Positions 8,534 to 19,175 of a stretch of DNA of 64,000 nt are shown in pieces. The stretch lies in contig NZ_ATXT01000014.1 of NCBI RefSeq assembly GCF_000421825.1, forward strand, positions 310,001 through 374,000. The letters are read 5' to 3'. The notes beneath the pieces are model-generated. The model worked only from the letters and a program-made list of their open reading frames with translations, did not search any database and was not told where the DNA came from. Both the position numbers and the translations under genes were made by a program. This DNA is from Humibacter albus DSM 18994 (GTDB lineage: Bacteria > Actinomycetota > Actinomycetes > Actinomycetales > Microbacteriaceae). Numbering within the stretch: position 1 is the first letter of the stretch; the number at the start of each line of letters is the position of its first letter.

Positions 8534-8585
8534 GCTGGTCTGGGTGTGTTGTCGGTCTGGGTGTGTTGCTGGTCTGAGGTGTGCT
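8534..8585 (-). repeat. Three tandem 17-18-bp units in the nadA leader
   Basis: Three head-to-tail copies at 8534-8550, 8551-8567 and 8568-8585, built on GGTCTGGGTGTGTT on the plus strand. As nadA leader RNA this is an A/C-rich run of AACACACCCAGACC. No strong fold is apparent. It fills the centre of the nrtR-nadA spacer. It could be an expanded microsatellite or a protein or RNA binding array. Confidence 0.75.
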
Positions 8586-8642
8586 GCGACGCGTGGCGCG
8601 GGTCGTGGTGCCAACGGCGCGAGCGGGGGAGTCGGAACGTGG

Positions 8643-9449
8643 TCAGGTGTGGGGCAGCGGGCCGTTGTCGACGAGCTGTGCGGAGGAGTCGTAGCGGTAG
8701 AGCTTGGGCGGCCGGTGTCGCGTGCCGGTGAGCCGCTCGCCGGTGTCGACCAGGGCGCCGGAACTCTCGATCGTGCGCCGGAAGTTCGCGGGATCGAGGC
8801 GGCGGCCGAGCACCGCCTCGTGCACCTCGCGCAATTGTGCGAGCGTGAACGTCTCGCCGAGCACGGCGTGGGCGATGCGGGAGTACTCCATCTTCGTGCG
8901 CAACCGCCAGAGGGCGTATTCGACGATGAGGTTGTGGTCGAATGCGAGGGGCGGAAGCTCGTCGGAGCGGAACCAGCGCACGTTCTGGCCGACCGTCGCT
9001 CGGGCGGCCTCGGACGAACCGACCAGTGCCCAGTACACGACCGACACGACGCGCGACGAAGGCGAACGGTCGACGTCGCCGAAGGCGTAGAGCTGCTCGA
9101 GATAGCGCGGCGCGAGGCCCGTGGTGTCGCCGAGAGAGCGGCGCGCGGCATCCGCCAGTCCCTCCGAGGAACGCAAGGGACCGCCAGGGAGCGCCCACAG
9201 TCCCTCGAACGGCTCACGGATGCGCCGTACCAGCGGCAGCCACAGCGTCGGCGTCGCGCCCTGCGCGCCGAAGCGATCGTCGGTGCGCAACGCGAAGATC
9301 ACGGTCGAGACCGCGAGATCCACGGCTGCGGCGTCGGCCTGGGTGACGTCGGGCTGTGCGGCGCCGAAACTGCCGAGGGGCCACGTTCCCTCTCCGGCTT
9401 CTGCGGACGCGTCGGTGTGCCGGCTGCCGGTGTCTAGACGTTCGCTCAC
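8643..9449 (-). CDS. nrtR: NrtR-family Nudix-domain transcriptional regulator of NAD synthesis
   Basis: 268-residue regulator with an N-terminal Nudix domain (about residues 45-180) and a C-terminal winged helix (about 185-255; TLAQLREVHEAVLGR, DPANFRRTI). The Nudix box region reads GGPLRSSEGLADAARRSLGD, in which the catalytic REXXEE glutamates are lost, as expected for an ADP-ribose-sensing regulator rather than a hydrolase. NrtR proteins repress NAD genes and release DNA on binding ADP-ribose-type ligands. Its place at the head of nadABC supports the call. GTG 9449 is preceded by GAAGGA. A candidate operator lies just upstream. Confidence 0.88.
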   Translation of the reverse strand: MSERLDTGSRHTDASAEAGEGTWPLGSFGAAQPDVTQADAAAVDLAVSTVIFALRTDDRFGAQGATPTLWLPLVRRIREPFEGLWALPGGPLRSSEGLADAARRSLGDTTGLAPRYLEQLYAFGDVDRSPSSRVVSVVYWALVGSSEAARATVGQNVRWFRSDELPPLAFDHNLIVEYALWRLRTKMEYSRIAHAVLGETFTLAQLREVHEAVLGRRLDPANFRRTIESSGALVDTGERLTGTRHRPPKLYRYDSSAQLVDNGPLPHT

Positions 9450-9462
9450 GGAGGTCCTTCAA

Positions 9463-9494
9463 GTAAAAGTCATTCTGACCAGAACATATTTTAC
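9463..9494 (-). promoter_or_regulatory. Candidate NrtR operator, 32-bp imperfect inverted repeat
   Basis: Half sites GTAAAAnnnnTTCTG face each other; 11 of 16 positions match between halves. It is the only strongly AT-rich patch in the area and starts 14 bp upstream of the nrtR start codon. On the minus strand a TAAAAT at 9488-9493 could be the -10 element, so a bound protein would block transcription. Autoregulation by NrtR is inferred from position and symmetry, not from a known consensus. Confidence 0.55.
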
Positions 9495-9662
9495 ACCTCA
9501 GGGTGCGTCTGACCCTAACCGGAGTCCCGATTGGTCGCTGCATCCAGCGCGCGGACGTGCGCCGTGCCGTTCGCACGCGAGACTCCGCTGCCCATGGCGG
9601 AGCCGGTCGCCGAGCCGCTGACGAGGCCGCGTTCTGCACCTCTCTGGCCGGCCTGTGCGGGG

Positions 9663-9668
9663 TAGGCT
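9663..9668 (+). promoter_or_regulatory. -10 element of the gcv operon
   Basis: TAGGCT fits TAnnnT and puts transcription start near 9675, about 25 bases before the riboswitch. No convincing -35 element is seen. Confidence 0.4.
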
Positions 9669-9699
9669 GTGCCTCACAAGCGAACATCGGGCCATACGG

Positions 9700-9915
9700 T
9701 CGACGCGGGAGAGTCCTCGCGGGTGAGAAACCCTGCGCCGGACACCGAAGGAGCAATCCTCCCCGACAATCTCTCAGGTATCCCATACCGCGTCGAGCGG
9801 GCCGCTCTGGAAAGCAGGCCGCGTGCACCGCGGTCTCGCCCACGGTGAAAGCCTCGTGACGACGAATGATCGTCGCCCGAGGCGAATCTCTCAGGCACTC
9901 CATGACAGAGGGGGA
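9700..9915 (+). ncRNA. Tandem glycine riboswitch
   Basis: Two glycine aptamers in the gcvT leader. Aptamer I (9700-9796) is closed by a perfect P1 stem, CGACGCGG with CCGCGTCG, and shows GGGAGAGTC, the core CGAAGGAGCAA and CTCTCAGG. Aptamer II (about 9797-9915) repeats the layout: CTCTGGAAAGC, CACGGTGAAAGCC and a second ATCTCTCAGGCA, closed by CTCTG/CAGAG. Glycine riboswitches usually turn on glycine cleavage genes when glycine is high. The expression platform lies in the 87 bases before gcvT; its mechanism is not clear by eye. Confidence 0.92.
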
Positions 9916-10002
9916 GTTCCCGCACGCGAACGCGCGCATGTGAAACGACGTGATCGTTCCCTCTCGAGGGAATCGCCCGCCTCGACACAGATCGGAGAAC
10001 TC

Positions 10003-11301
10003 ATGGTCCCGTCCGCACCGCTCGACGCATCGCCGGCGCCGAAAGGTTCTGCGCGGCTCTCGCCGCTGAATGACGCCCACATCGCCGCCGGGGCGAGCTT
10101 CACCGACTTCGCCGGATGGCAGATGCCGGTGCGCTACAGCAGTGACCTCGCCGAGCATCGCGCCGTGCGCACCGCTGCCGGGCTGTTCGACCTCTCTCAT
10201 ATGGGCGAGATCGTGGTGCTCGGCCCGCAGGCGGCGGAAGCACTCGACCACGCGCTGGCCGGGCGGCTCTCGGCGCTCGAGCTCGGGCAGGCGAAATACT
10301 CGCTGCTTCTGAACGACGCCGGAGGCATCCTCGACGACCTCGTCGTGTACCGCACGGGAGCGGACCGCTATCTCGTGGTGGCGAACGCGGCCAACCGGCA
10401 GACCGTGGCCGACGCGCTGACGCAGCGCGCGGCATCCTTCGAAGCGGATGTCTACGACGAGTCGGACGACATCGCCCTGATCGCGATCCAAGGCCCGCGT
10501 GCCCTGGAGATTCTGCAGAACGTTCCCGAGCTCGGCATCGAGGCCGGGGCCGACGTTCCCGAGGACTTCGAAGAGAAGGACATCGAACAGGCGCTCGCCG
10601 AACTGAAGTACTACCGCAGCCTCTCGGGCACCTATCTGGACCATCCAGTGCTCATCGCCCGCACGGGTTACACCGGCGAAGACGGCTTCGAACTCTACGT
10701 CTCGCCGGACGACGCGCCCGCGCTGTGGAGTGCGCTTCTCGAGACGGGCGCCGGCGCGGGACTCATCCCCGCCGGGCTCGCCAGCCGCGACACACTGCGG
10801 CTCGAGGCGGGCATGCCACTGTACGGGCACGAACTGACGACGAGCACGCTTCCATCGCAGGCGGGTCTCGGTCGCGTCGTCGCGCTGTCCAAGCCCGGCG
10901 ACTTCGTGGGACGCTCCGCGATCGAGCGCGGAGCACCCGAGGATGCCCGTGTGCTCGTCGGTCTCGCCGGCTCGGGCAAGCGCGCCGCCAGGGCGGGGTA
11001 CGCCGTGCACGCGCGTGCTGCTGACGGCGGCTCTGACGCAGGCGCCTCGGACGCAGGCTCCCCCGGCGCAGGCGGCCCTGAAGCAGGCTCACCTGGCGCA
11101 GGCGCCTCCGACGGCTCGAACACGCCGGTGGGCGAGATCACGTCGGGCGCGCTGTCTCCGACACTGGGGCATCCGATCGCCCTCGCGTACGTCGACCCGG
11201 CGCTCGCCGCCGTCGGCACCGCACTCGATGTGGAGGTGCGCGGAACGCGCATCCCGTTCACCGTCGTCGCATTGCCCTTCTACAGCAGAAAGAAGAACTG
11301 A
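10003..11301 (+). CDS. gcvT: Glycine cleavage system T protein (aminomethyltransferase)
   Basis: Transfers the methylene group from aminomethyl-lipoyl-GcvH to tetrahydrofolate and releases ammonia. 432 residues, longer than the usual 360-375. Motifs include [20 protein letters not shown], and [12 protein letters not shown]; the C-terminal barrel has [14 protein letters not shown]. The start is ATG 10003 after CGGAGAAC, downstream of the riboswitch; the open frame reaches back into the riboswitch and that part is not coding. The extra length is a Gly/Ala/Ser insertion at residues about 343-372, between GYAVHARA and NTPVGE. First gene of gcvTHP; one base separates its stop from gcvH. Confidence 0.95.
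   Translation: MVPSAPLDASPAPKGSARLSPLNDAHIAAGASFTDFAGWQMPVRYSSDLAEHRAVRTAAGLFDLSHMGEIVVLGPQAAEALDHALAGRLSALELGQAKYSLLLNDAGGILDDLVVYRTGADRYLVVANAANRQTVADALTQRAASFEADVYDESDDIALIAIQGPRALEILQNVPELGIEAGADVPEDFEEKDIEQALAELKYYRSLSGTYLDHPVLIARTGYTGEDGFELYVSPDDAPALWSALLETGAGAGLIPAGLASRDTLRLEAGMPLYGHELTTSTLPSQAGLGRVVALSKPGDFVGRSAIERGAPEDARVLVGLAGSGKRAARAGYAVHARAADGGSDAGASDAGSPGAGGPEAGSPGAGASDGSNTPVGEITSGALSPTLGHPIALAYVDPALAAVGTALDVEVRGTRIPFTVVALPFYSRKKN
11029..11117 (+). repeat. Low-complexity GCAGGC-rich insertion in gcvT
   Basis: The in-frame segment is built from GACGCAGGC/GGCGCAGGC-like 9-mers and encodes runs such as [15 protein letters not shown]. It interrupts a loop of the C-terminal domain where other GcvT proteins are short. 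Length is a multiple of three, so the frame is kept. Confidence 0.75.
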
Positions 11302-11302
11302 C

Positions 11303-11685
11303 ATGGCCGTGCCCGTAGACCGCCGTTACACCGCCGAGCACGAGTGGGTCCGACTCGACGGCGACACCGCCACGGTCGGCATCACCGAGTACGCCGCCGA
11401 GAAGCTCGGCGACGTCGTCTTCGTCGACCTTCCGCAGGCCGGGAGCGAGGCGGCGGAAGGGAGCGTGGTCGGCGAGATCGAGTCGACGAAGTCCGTCGGG
11501 GAGCTTTTCGCTCCCGTGACGGGTGAGGTCGTCGAGGCGAACGACGCCGTCGCCTCCTCGCCCGAGCTCGTGAACTCGGATCCCTATGGCGAAGGCTGGC
11601 TCATCAGGGTGCGCGTCGCGGAGCCGGCGCGCCTGGAAGAGCTGCTGGATGCCACGGCCTACGCCGCCCTGATCGGCGACGGCGA

Positions 11686-11689
<4 letters not shown>
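11303..11689 (+). CDS. gcvH: Glycine cleavage system H protein
   Basis: Lipoyl carrier that shuttles the aminomethyl group between GcvP and GcvT and electrons to the L protein. 128 residues, normal length. The lipoylated Lys63 sits in [22 protein letters not shown] at the N-terminus and [12 protein letters not shown] at the C-terminus are family signatures. The ATG is two bases after the gcvT stop, and the stop overlaps the gcvP GTG (GTGA). Confidence 0.96.
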
Positions 11690-14715
<3,026 letters not shown>

Positions 14716-14728
14716 CGCCCGTGCCCAC

Positions 14729-14795
14729 TGAGACATACGGATTCGGCCGAAACCGCCCTCCACGCGCGGTGCCTCGGCCGAATCGGTATGTCTCA
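14729..14795. terminator. Hairpin H1 between gcvP and winged-helix gene; repeat family member
   Basis: Inverted repeat with 22-bp arms and one mismatch (TGAGACATACGGATTCGGCC on the left), spacer 23 bases. It lies 14 bp after the gcvP stop, and its right arm contains the stop codon of the convergent gene, so it could end transcription from both sides. There is no U-run. It is 65 bp long without the outer pair, and is 80 percent identical to the hairpin at 15874-15938. Confidence 0.75.
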
Positions 14796-15758
14796 CCCAT
14801 CGCGCGCGGACGCCGGCGTGCTTCTGCGAGAAGCCTGACGCAGCGTCGCGAGAAGAGCGACGTTCGGCGCACGCTCGAGAATGAGGCCTGCGGCGCGGAG
14901 TTTCGCGTCGAGCCGCTGGGGGTGAAACGGATCGTGCGAGTCCCATCTCACGAACCCGCGCTCGTAGCGTCGGAGGCGGTCTTCGCGCACCTTCTCGGCG
15001 ATGAAGCGGGCCTTCGACGACTCCGGGTCGCCGGCGTCGTATTTTCCGAATCCGTCCGCCTCTCCGATGGTGCGTCGGCGGCGCCAGTAGAAGTCGACGC
15101 GATCGTCGACGCCCTCGTAGCGGAACTTCACCTGGAGCTCGGGACGCTTGTACCCCAGCCAGCCGATCACGGCCCTGCTGATGGACTCGGTCACCGACTC
15201 GGCGAGCGGGTCGGCCTCCGACAGCATCCAAGCGATCTGACGAGATCCGCGTCTCGCGCGCTGGACTGCGAAGCGGCCGCGGAGTGATTCGACGCTGACC
15301 TCGTCGTGGTGCAGCGCCGCATCCGCCACGGCGAGTCCGAAGGCGGGCGGAAGCACCCTGCCGAGGTCGAGCACGGTGTCGGCGACCGATGTCGCCGACG
15401 TGTCGCGAAGTGACACCGCAGCTCGCGAGTCGAGAAAGGCATGGGCGACGACGTCGCCTCGGGTGACGGTGCGGGCGCCGCGCGCCAGCAGATGGATGTG
15501 CCGCGGCTCTCCGAACAGCGGCAGGCCCAGGAGCGCCGCCGCCGATTCGAGGCAGAAGACCGGGTGCCGAATTCGGACTCGCGTGGCGTGAACCCTCGCA
15601 AGGTAGCGTTCCCACGGCGCGAGCGGACTCCAGTCGGCGATCGGTGCGTAGACGCCGGGGCGTACGCGCACCAGGCTCTTGTCGTGCTGAGGTGCACGTC
15701 CGGCGAGATGCTCACCCGCTATGACCAGCGGTACTGGGGACGGGGCGAACGCAACCAC
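14793..15758 (-). CDS. AbiEi-like winged-helix protein with PD-(D/E)XK-like (DUF559-type) domain
   Basis: 321-residue protein of a type common in actinobacteria and usually left hypothetical. The N-terminal part (PLVIAGEHL, VRVRPGVYAP, WERYLARVHA, ESAAALLGLP) resembles the winged-helix antitoxin domain of the AbiEi family. The C-terminal part from about residue 195 (VDFYWRRRRTIGEADGFGKY) has the spaced Asp, Glu and Lys of a PD-(D/E)XK nuclease fold. No toxin partner is adjacent; neighbours are gcvP and a CPBP protease. GTG 15758 was taken as the start, with weak support from GATGAT six bases upstream. Its stop codon lies in hairpin H1 and the related hairpin H2 lies upstream. Function unknown. 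Confidence 0.7.
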   Translation of the reverse strand: MVAFAPSPVPLVIAGEHLAGRAPQHDKSLVRVRPGVYAPIADWSPLAPWERYLARVHATRVRIRHPVFCLESAAALLGLPLFGEPRHIHLLARGARTVTRGDVVAHAFLDSRAAVSLRDTSATSVADTVLDLGRVLPPAFGLAVADAALHHDEVSVESLRGRFAVQRARRGSRQIAWMLSEADPLAESVTESISRAVIGWLGYKRPELQVKFRYEGVDDRVDFYWRRRRTIGEADGFGKYDAGDPESSKARFIAEKVREDRLRRYERGFVRWDSHDPFHPQRLDAKLRAAGLILERAPNVALLATLRQASRRSTPASARDG

Positions 15759-15873
15759 GCTCCGATCATCGAGCCCCCGGCGCGTCCTCCGGCGGCAAAA
15801 CGGTCACTCCGTGGACAACCCGCCGACGGCGGCGCCTGTGGATGACAAGTCCCGGCTCACGCACACTCCCGCC

Positions 15874-15938
15874 GAAACATACTGAACCGGCCGAGACAGC
15901 CCTCCTCGAGCGGTGTCTCGGCCGGTTCAGTATGTTTC
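15874..15938. repeat. Hairpin H2, perfect 25-bp inverted repeat
   Basis: Perfect 25-bp arms (left GAAACATACTGAACCGGCCG then AGACA) around a 15-base loop, GCCCTCCTCGAGCGG. It lies between the start of the winged-helix gene and the stop of the CPBP gene. It aligns over all 65 bp with the hairpin at 14730-14794 (52 identities), with paired changes that keep the stem. It may terminate the CPBP transcript; the shared sequence argues for a repeat family. Confidence 0.85.
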
Positions 15939-15997
15939 AGGGGCTGTTCGGGCGCGCCGGGGGTGCGACGGGGCGTGGCGGGGCGCGACGGGGCGGC

Positions 15998-16831
15998 TCA
16001 GGCGGCCGGCGCGAAGACGCCGGGCCACAGCGCCACCGCGAGGGGGTAGCCGACGAACGACACGACATCCAGAAGCGTGTGCGTGACAACGAGCGGCGCC
16101 GTGCGTCCCCAGCGCCGGTAGCACCAGCCGAACAGGATGCCCATGGCCGCGTTCCCGAAGAACGGTCCGATGCCCTGGTACAGGTGGTAGCTGCCGCGCA
16201 CGAGTGCGGAGACGACGATGATCCACCAGCTGTTCCATCCCAGCTGCGTGAGACGTGCGAAGAGGTAGCCGATCATGATGACCTCTTCCTGCAGCGCTGC
16301 CCGCACCGCGGTCAGGACGAGGATCGGCGCGGTCCACCAGTACGACGGATCCGGCCAGGTGCCGACCGCGACGGTGATGCCCATCGAGCGACCCACCGCG
16401 TAGAGGGCGAGCCCCGGGATCCCGATCACCAGGAACAGCACCGCGCCGGCACCGAGATCGCGCCAGGGGCGTGTCAGATCGAGGCCGATGCGTCGCAGGC
16501 CGCTGCGCCCCGGCATCCACAGCAGATAGACGACGAGCGCGACCGCCATCAGCGCGAAGACGATGTCGAGCAGCTGATACGTGAAGTCGATCCACTGCGT
16601 GGGCGACTGAGACGGATTGACCTGGGTGCTCTGGTCTTTCAGCGGCGTCGGCGCCGCCAGTCGTTGCACGATGGTGAAGATCGAGTAGACGGCCGATTGC
16701 CCGAGCGAGAGCCCGAGCACGATACCGACCTCCCACCACAGCCGCGCCCTCTGCGGGCGTGCGACCGGGGACTCGAGAGGAAAGGATGCTCGCGACGGCC
16801 GGGATCCGCTTGCTCGCGCCGCCTGCGTCAT
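15998..16831 (-). CDS. CPBP family intramembrane metalloprotease
   Basis: 277-residue multi-pass membrane protein of the CAAX protease/bacteriocin-processing (CPBP) family. The three motifs are visible: LQEEVIMIGYL with the Glu-Glu pair, SALVRGSYHLYQG with His, and a final VTHTLLDVVSF helix with an Asp in place of the common Asn. About seven hydrophobic helices follow a 35-residue polar N-terminus. Start ATG 16831 has AGGA eight bases before it and is preferred to the GTG at 16855. Roles in this family include prenyl-protein processing and bacteriocin immunity; none is indicated by neighbours. Hairpin H2 lies downstream. Confidence 0.85.
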   Translation of the reverse strand: MTQAARASGSRPSRASFPLESPVARPQRARLWWEVGIVLGLSLGQSAVYSIFTIVQRLAAPTPLKDQSTQVNPSQSPTQWIDFTYQLLDIVFALMAVALVVYLLWMPGRSGLRRIGLDLTRPWRDLGAGAVLFLVIGIPGLALYAVGRSMGITVAVGTWPDPSYWWTAPILVLTAVRAALQEEVIMIGYLFARLTQLGWNSWWIIVVSALVRGSYHLYQGIGPFFGNAAMGILFGWCYRRWGRTAPLVVTHTLLDVVSFVGYPLAVALWPGVFAPAA

Positions 16832-16845
16832 GACGACAATCCTGG

Positions 16846-16901
16846 CACGGGCCACGAGGCACGGGCCACGGGCCGCGAGGCACGGGCCACGGGCCGCGAG
16901 G
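16846..16901 (-). repeat. 21-bp tandem repeat upstream of CPBP gene
   Basis: Two exact copies of CACGGGCCACGGGCCGCGAGG (16860-16880, 16881-16901) and a shorter 14-bp copy at 16846-16859. It starts 15 bp upstream of the CPBP start codon, so it lies in its promoter or leader. Confidence 0.8.
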
Positions 16902-17148
16902 CGCGAGCCGGAGCATCGTGTTCGTGGTCCGCCGGCGCCCCGCCGCCGTGCGGCGCGGCACGATGTGGACGTCTGATTTTCGGCCCTTTCCCCATGGCCC
17001 CCGCCCGGGTGATAGACCTCACAGAATCGAGGACCTCTCAGACATGCTCAAATGTTGCGATCGGCAGGGGAATTTCGGCGTGCGTCGTAGGAACCGTGCA
17101 ACATAACGCCGCCATGGTTTCTACCTCGTAACGGTTTCTGCCATCGTT

Positions 17149-17177
17149 TTGCCCGACATCCGACGATTGCTTATCGT
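17149..17177 (+). promoter_or_regulatory. Promoter of the peptide ABC transporter operon
   Basis: TTGCCC at 17149-17154, 17 bases, then TATCGT at 17172-17177, giving a leader of about 60 bases before the lipoprotein gene. The inverted repeat CGACGAT/ATCGTCG (17161-17179) covers the spacer and -10 region, and two direct copies of GGTTTCTnCC lie upstream at 17116 and 17133. These could be regulator sites. The rest of 16902-17148 shows no gene. Confidence 0.55.
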
Positions 17178-17244
17178 CGTGTCATCTGGCGCGCAGTCGA
17201 TCGCGAGTGGTCGACGCGCGCGCAAAACCCAACCAGGAGGAAAA

Positions 17245-19005
17245 TTGAAGATCACGCGAAAGCGCGTGCGTCCCGTTCTGGGCGCCGTCGCGGTCGCCGC
17301 AGCAGCCGGCATGGTTCTTGCCGGTTGCACGACCAGCACGCCATCGAGCGAGGCGTCGTCGAGCGGCAAGACCATCACGATGGCTCAGGTCAACGAGGTC
17401 ACGTCGTTCAACTACAACACGCCGCAGGGCAACCTCGACATCAACGGCATGATCAACTACATGACTCAGCCGCAGTTCTTCACGCTGAATCAGAAGTACG
17501 ACATCGAGCGCAACACCGACCTCGGCACGTACAAGAAGCTCAGCAATGACCCGCTGAAGGTCGAGTACACGCTGAACAAGGGCGACAAGTGGTCCGACGG
17601 CACCGCGATGACCGCCGACGACCTCCTGCTCGGCTGGGCGATCGGCTCGTGCTACTACGACTCGTCGAAGACCAACGACAACGGTGACGTGGTCAGCGGC
17701 ACGCAGTACTTCTCGACCGCAGGCGGCTGCGTCTACCAGACGGACCTGCCCAAGGTCAGCAACGACAACCGCACGATCACGTTCACGTACAAGCAGCCGT
17801 ACGTGGACTGGGAGCTCGTGAACCCGATCCAGCTGCCGGCGCACGTCGTCGCATCCGAGATCGGCGTGTCGACGAAGGACCTGACGAAGGCCTTCATGAA
17901 CACTCCGGCGGGCGACGCCGACAACCCGGCTCCTGCGAACAAGACGCTCGAGAAGGCGGCCAAGTTCGTCAACACGGGTTACGACACCACGTCGCTGCCG
18001 AAGGACAAGAAGCTCCTCGTCTCGGGCGGCCCGCTGGTCGTCTCGGCGTGGACGCCCAAGCAGTCCATGACGCTGGTCCCGAACAAGTACTACACGGGCA
18101 AGCACAAGGTGAACTTCGGCAAGCTCGTCATCCGCTTCATCGCGGACGCGAACGCTCAGGTGACCGCCCTCCAGAACGGTGAGGTCGACGCGATCCAGCC
18201 GCAGGCATCCGCCGACACTCTCAAGGCGCTGAAGGCCGCGAGCGGTGTGAAGATCCAGACCGGTGACCAGGTCGCCTACGACCACCTCGACCTGAACTTC
18301 AAGTCGTCGGTGTTCAGCGACGCCACCGAGCGTCAGGCGTTCCTGCTGACGATCCCGCGTGACGAGATCCTGAAGTCGATCGTGACCCCGATCAACCCCA
18401 AGGCCAAGGTGCTCGACTCGCAGATCTTCCTGCCTGGCCAGGAGGGCTACGACCAGTCGGTCAAGCAGAACGGATCCTCCGAGTTCGACAAGGTCGACAT
18501 CGCCAAGGCGAAGTCGCTGCTGGCCGGTAAGACCCCGACCGTCAAGATCCTGTACAACTCGCAGAACCCGAACCGCGTCGACGCGTTCCAGGCCATCCAG
18601 GCCTCGGCCGCGAAGGCCGGCTTCAAGGTGGTCGACGGCGGTTCGCCGCAGTGGGCCTCGCTGCTCGCCGGTGGCGACTACGATGCATCCATCTTCGGCT
18701 GGGTGAGCCCGGGCGCCGGAAACGCGATGCTGCCGCAGCTGTTCCAGATCGGCAACGGCTCGAACTACAACAACTTCAACGTCAAGGAGGCGAGCGACCT
18801 GGCTGTCAAGTCGCAGACCACCCTCGACGCGTCGAAGCTGCTGGACATCAAGATGCAGATCGACAAGCTGGCATTCACCAACTTCTACGGCCTGCCCCTG
18901 TTCCAGTCGCCCGGTCTCTTCGCCACGAACTCGAAGCTCAAGGGCGTCGAGTACTTCGGCGGCCAGACGGGTCTGGTCTGGAACGTCTGGGACTGGAGCA
19001 AATAA
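17245..19005 (+). CDS. Peptide ABC transporter substrate-binding lipoprotein (family 5)
   Basis: 586-residue extracytoplasmic binding protein of the DppA/OppA family (SBP_bac_5), anchored by lipid. The N-terminus has basic residues, a hydrophobic stretch GAVAVAAAAGMVL and the lipobox LAGC, followed by a Ser/Thr linker. The start is a TTG at 17245 preceded by CCAGGAGGAAAA; the longer frame upstream has no signal sequence and is rejected. Codon use is strongly biased to AAG, AAC and CTC, suggesting high expression. It is followed by two permeases and a double ATPase; the substrate is probably an oligopeptide. A family-5 binding protein beside typA also occurs in mycobacteria (LpqW). Confidence 0.92.
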   Translation: MKITRKRVRPVLGAVAVAAAAGMVLAGCTTSTPSSEASSSGKTITMAQVNEVTSFNYNTPQGNLDINGMINYMTQPQFFTLNQKYDIERNTDLGTYKKLSNDPLKVEYTLNKGDKWSDGTAMTADDLLLGWAIGSCYYDSSKTNDNGDVVSGTQYFSTAGGCVYQTDLPKVSNDNRTITFTYKQPYVDWELVNPIQLPAHVVASEIGVSTKDLTKAFMNTPAGDADNPAPANKTLEKAAKFVNTGYDTTSLPKDKKLLVSGGPLVVSAWTPKQSMTLVPNKYYTGKHKVNFGKLVIRFIADANAQVTALQNGEVDAIQPQASADTLKALKAASGVKIQTGDQVAYDHLDLNFKSSVFSDATERQAFLLTIPRDEILKSIVTPINPKAKVLDSQIFLPGQEGYDQSVKQNGSSEFDKVDIAKAKSLLAGKTPTVKILYNSQNPNRVDAFQAIQASAAKAGFKVVDGGSPQWASLLAGGDYDASIFGWVSPGAGNAMLPQLFQIGNGSNYNNFNVKEASDLAVKSQTTLDASKLLDIKMQIDKLAFTNFYGLPLFQSPGLFATNSKLKGVEYFGGQTGLVWNVWDWSK

Positions 19006-19045
19006 TCCAGTTCTCTGACTGATCAGATACGATCACTCAGTCGCG

Positions 19046-19078
19046 CGGGGCGCCGGACTCACCAGGTCCGGCGCCCCG
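19046..19078 (+). terminator. GC-rich stem-loop after the binding-protein gene
   Basis: Perfect 13-bp stem CGGGGCGCCGGAC/GTCCGGCGCCCCG with a 7-base loop, 40 bp after the stop codon; no U-run follows. It probably causes partial termination or 3'-end protection, so the binding protein would be made in excess over the permeases. Confidence 0.7.
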
Positions 19079-19175
19079 TCGCTGGGCGAAGCCGCCGCGG
19101 CGTAGTCTGGACGAACTCCGGCACCGTCGCCGCCGATGCGGTCGCGCCTCCATGAGATAGAGGTCCACGAAACCA

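Noticed and set aside
8534-8585. Possible CRISPR array in the nadA leader
   Set aside because: Units are directly adjacent without spacers and number only three; no cas gene is present.
9214-11010. 598-codon minus-strand open frame opposite nrtR start, riboswitch and gcvT
   Set aside because: It covers the riboswitch and gcvT antisense and shows no recognisable protein features.
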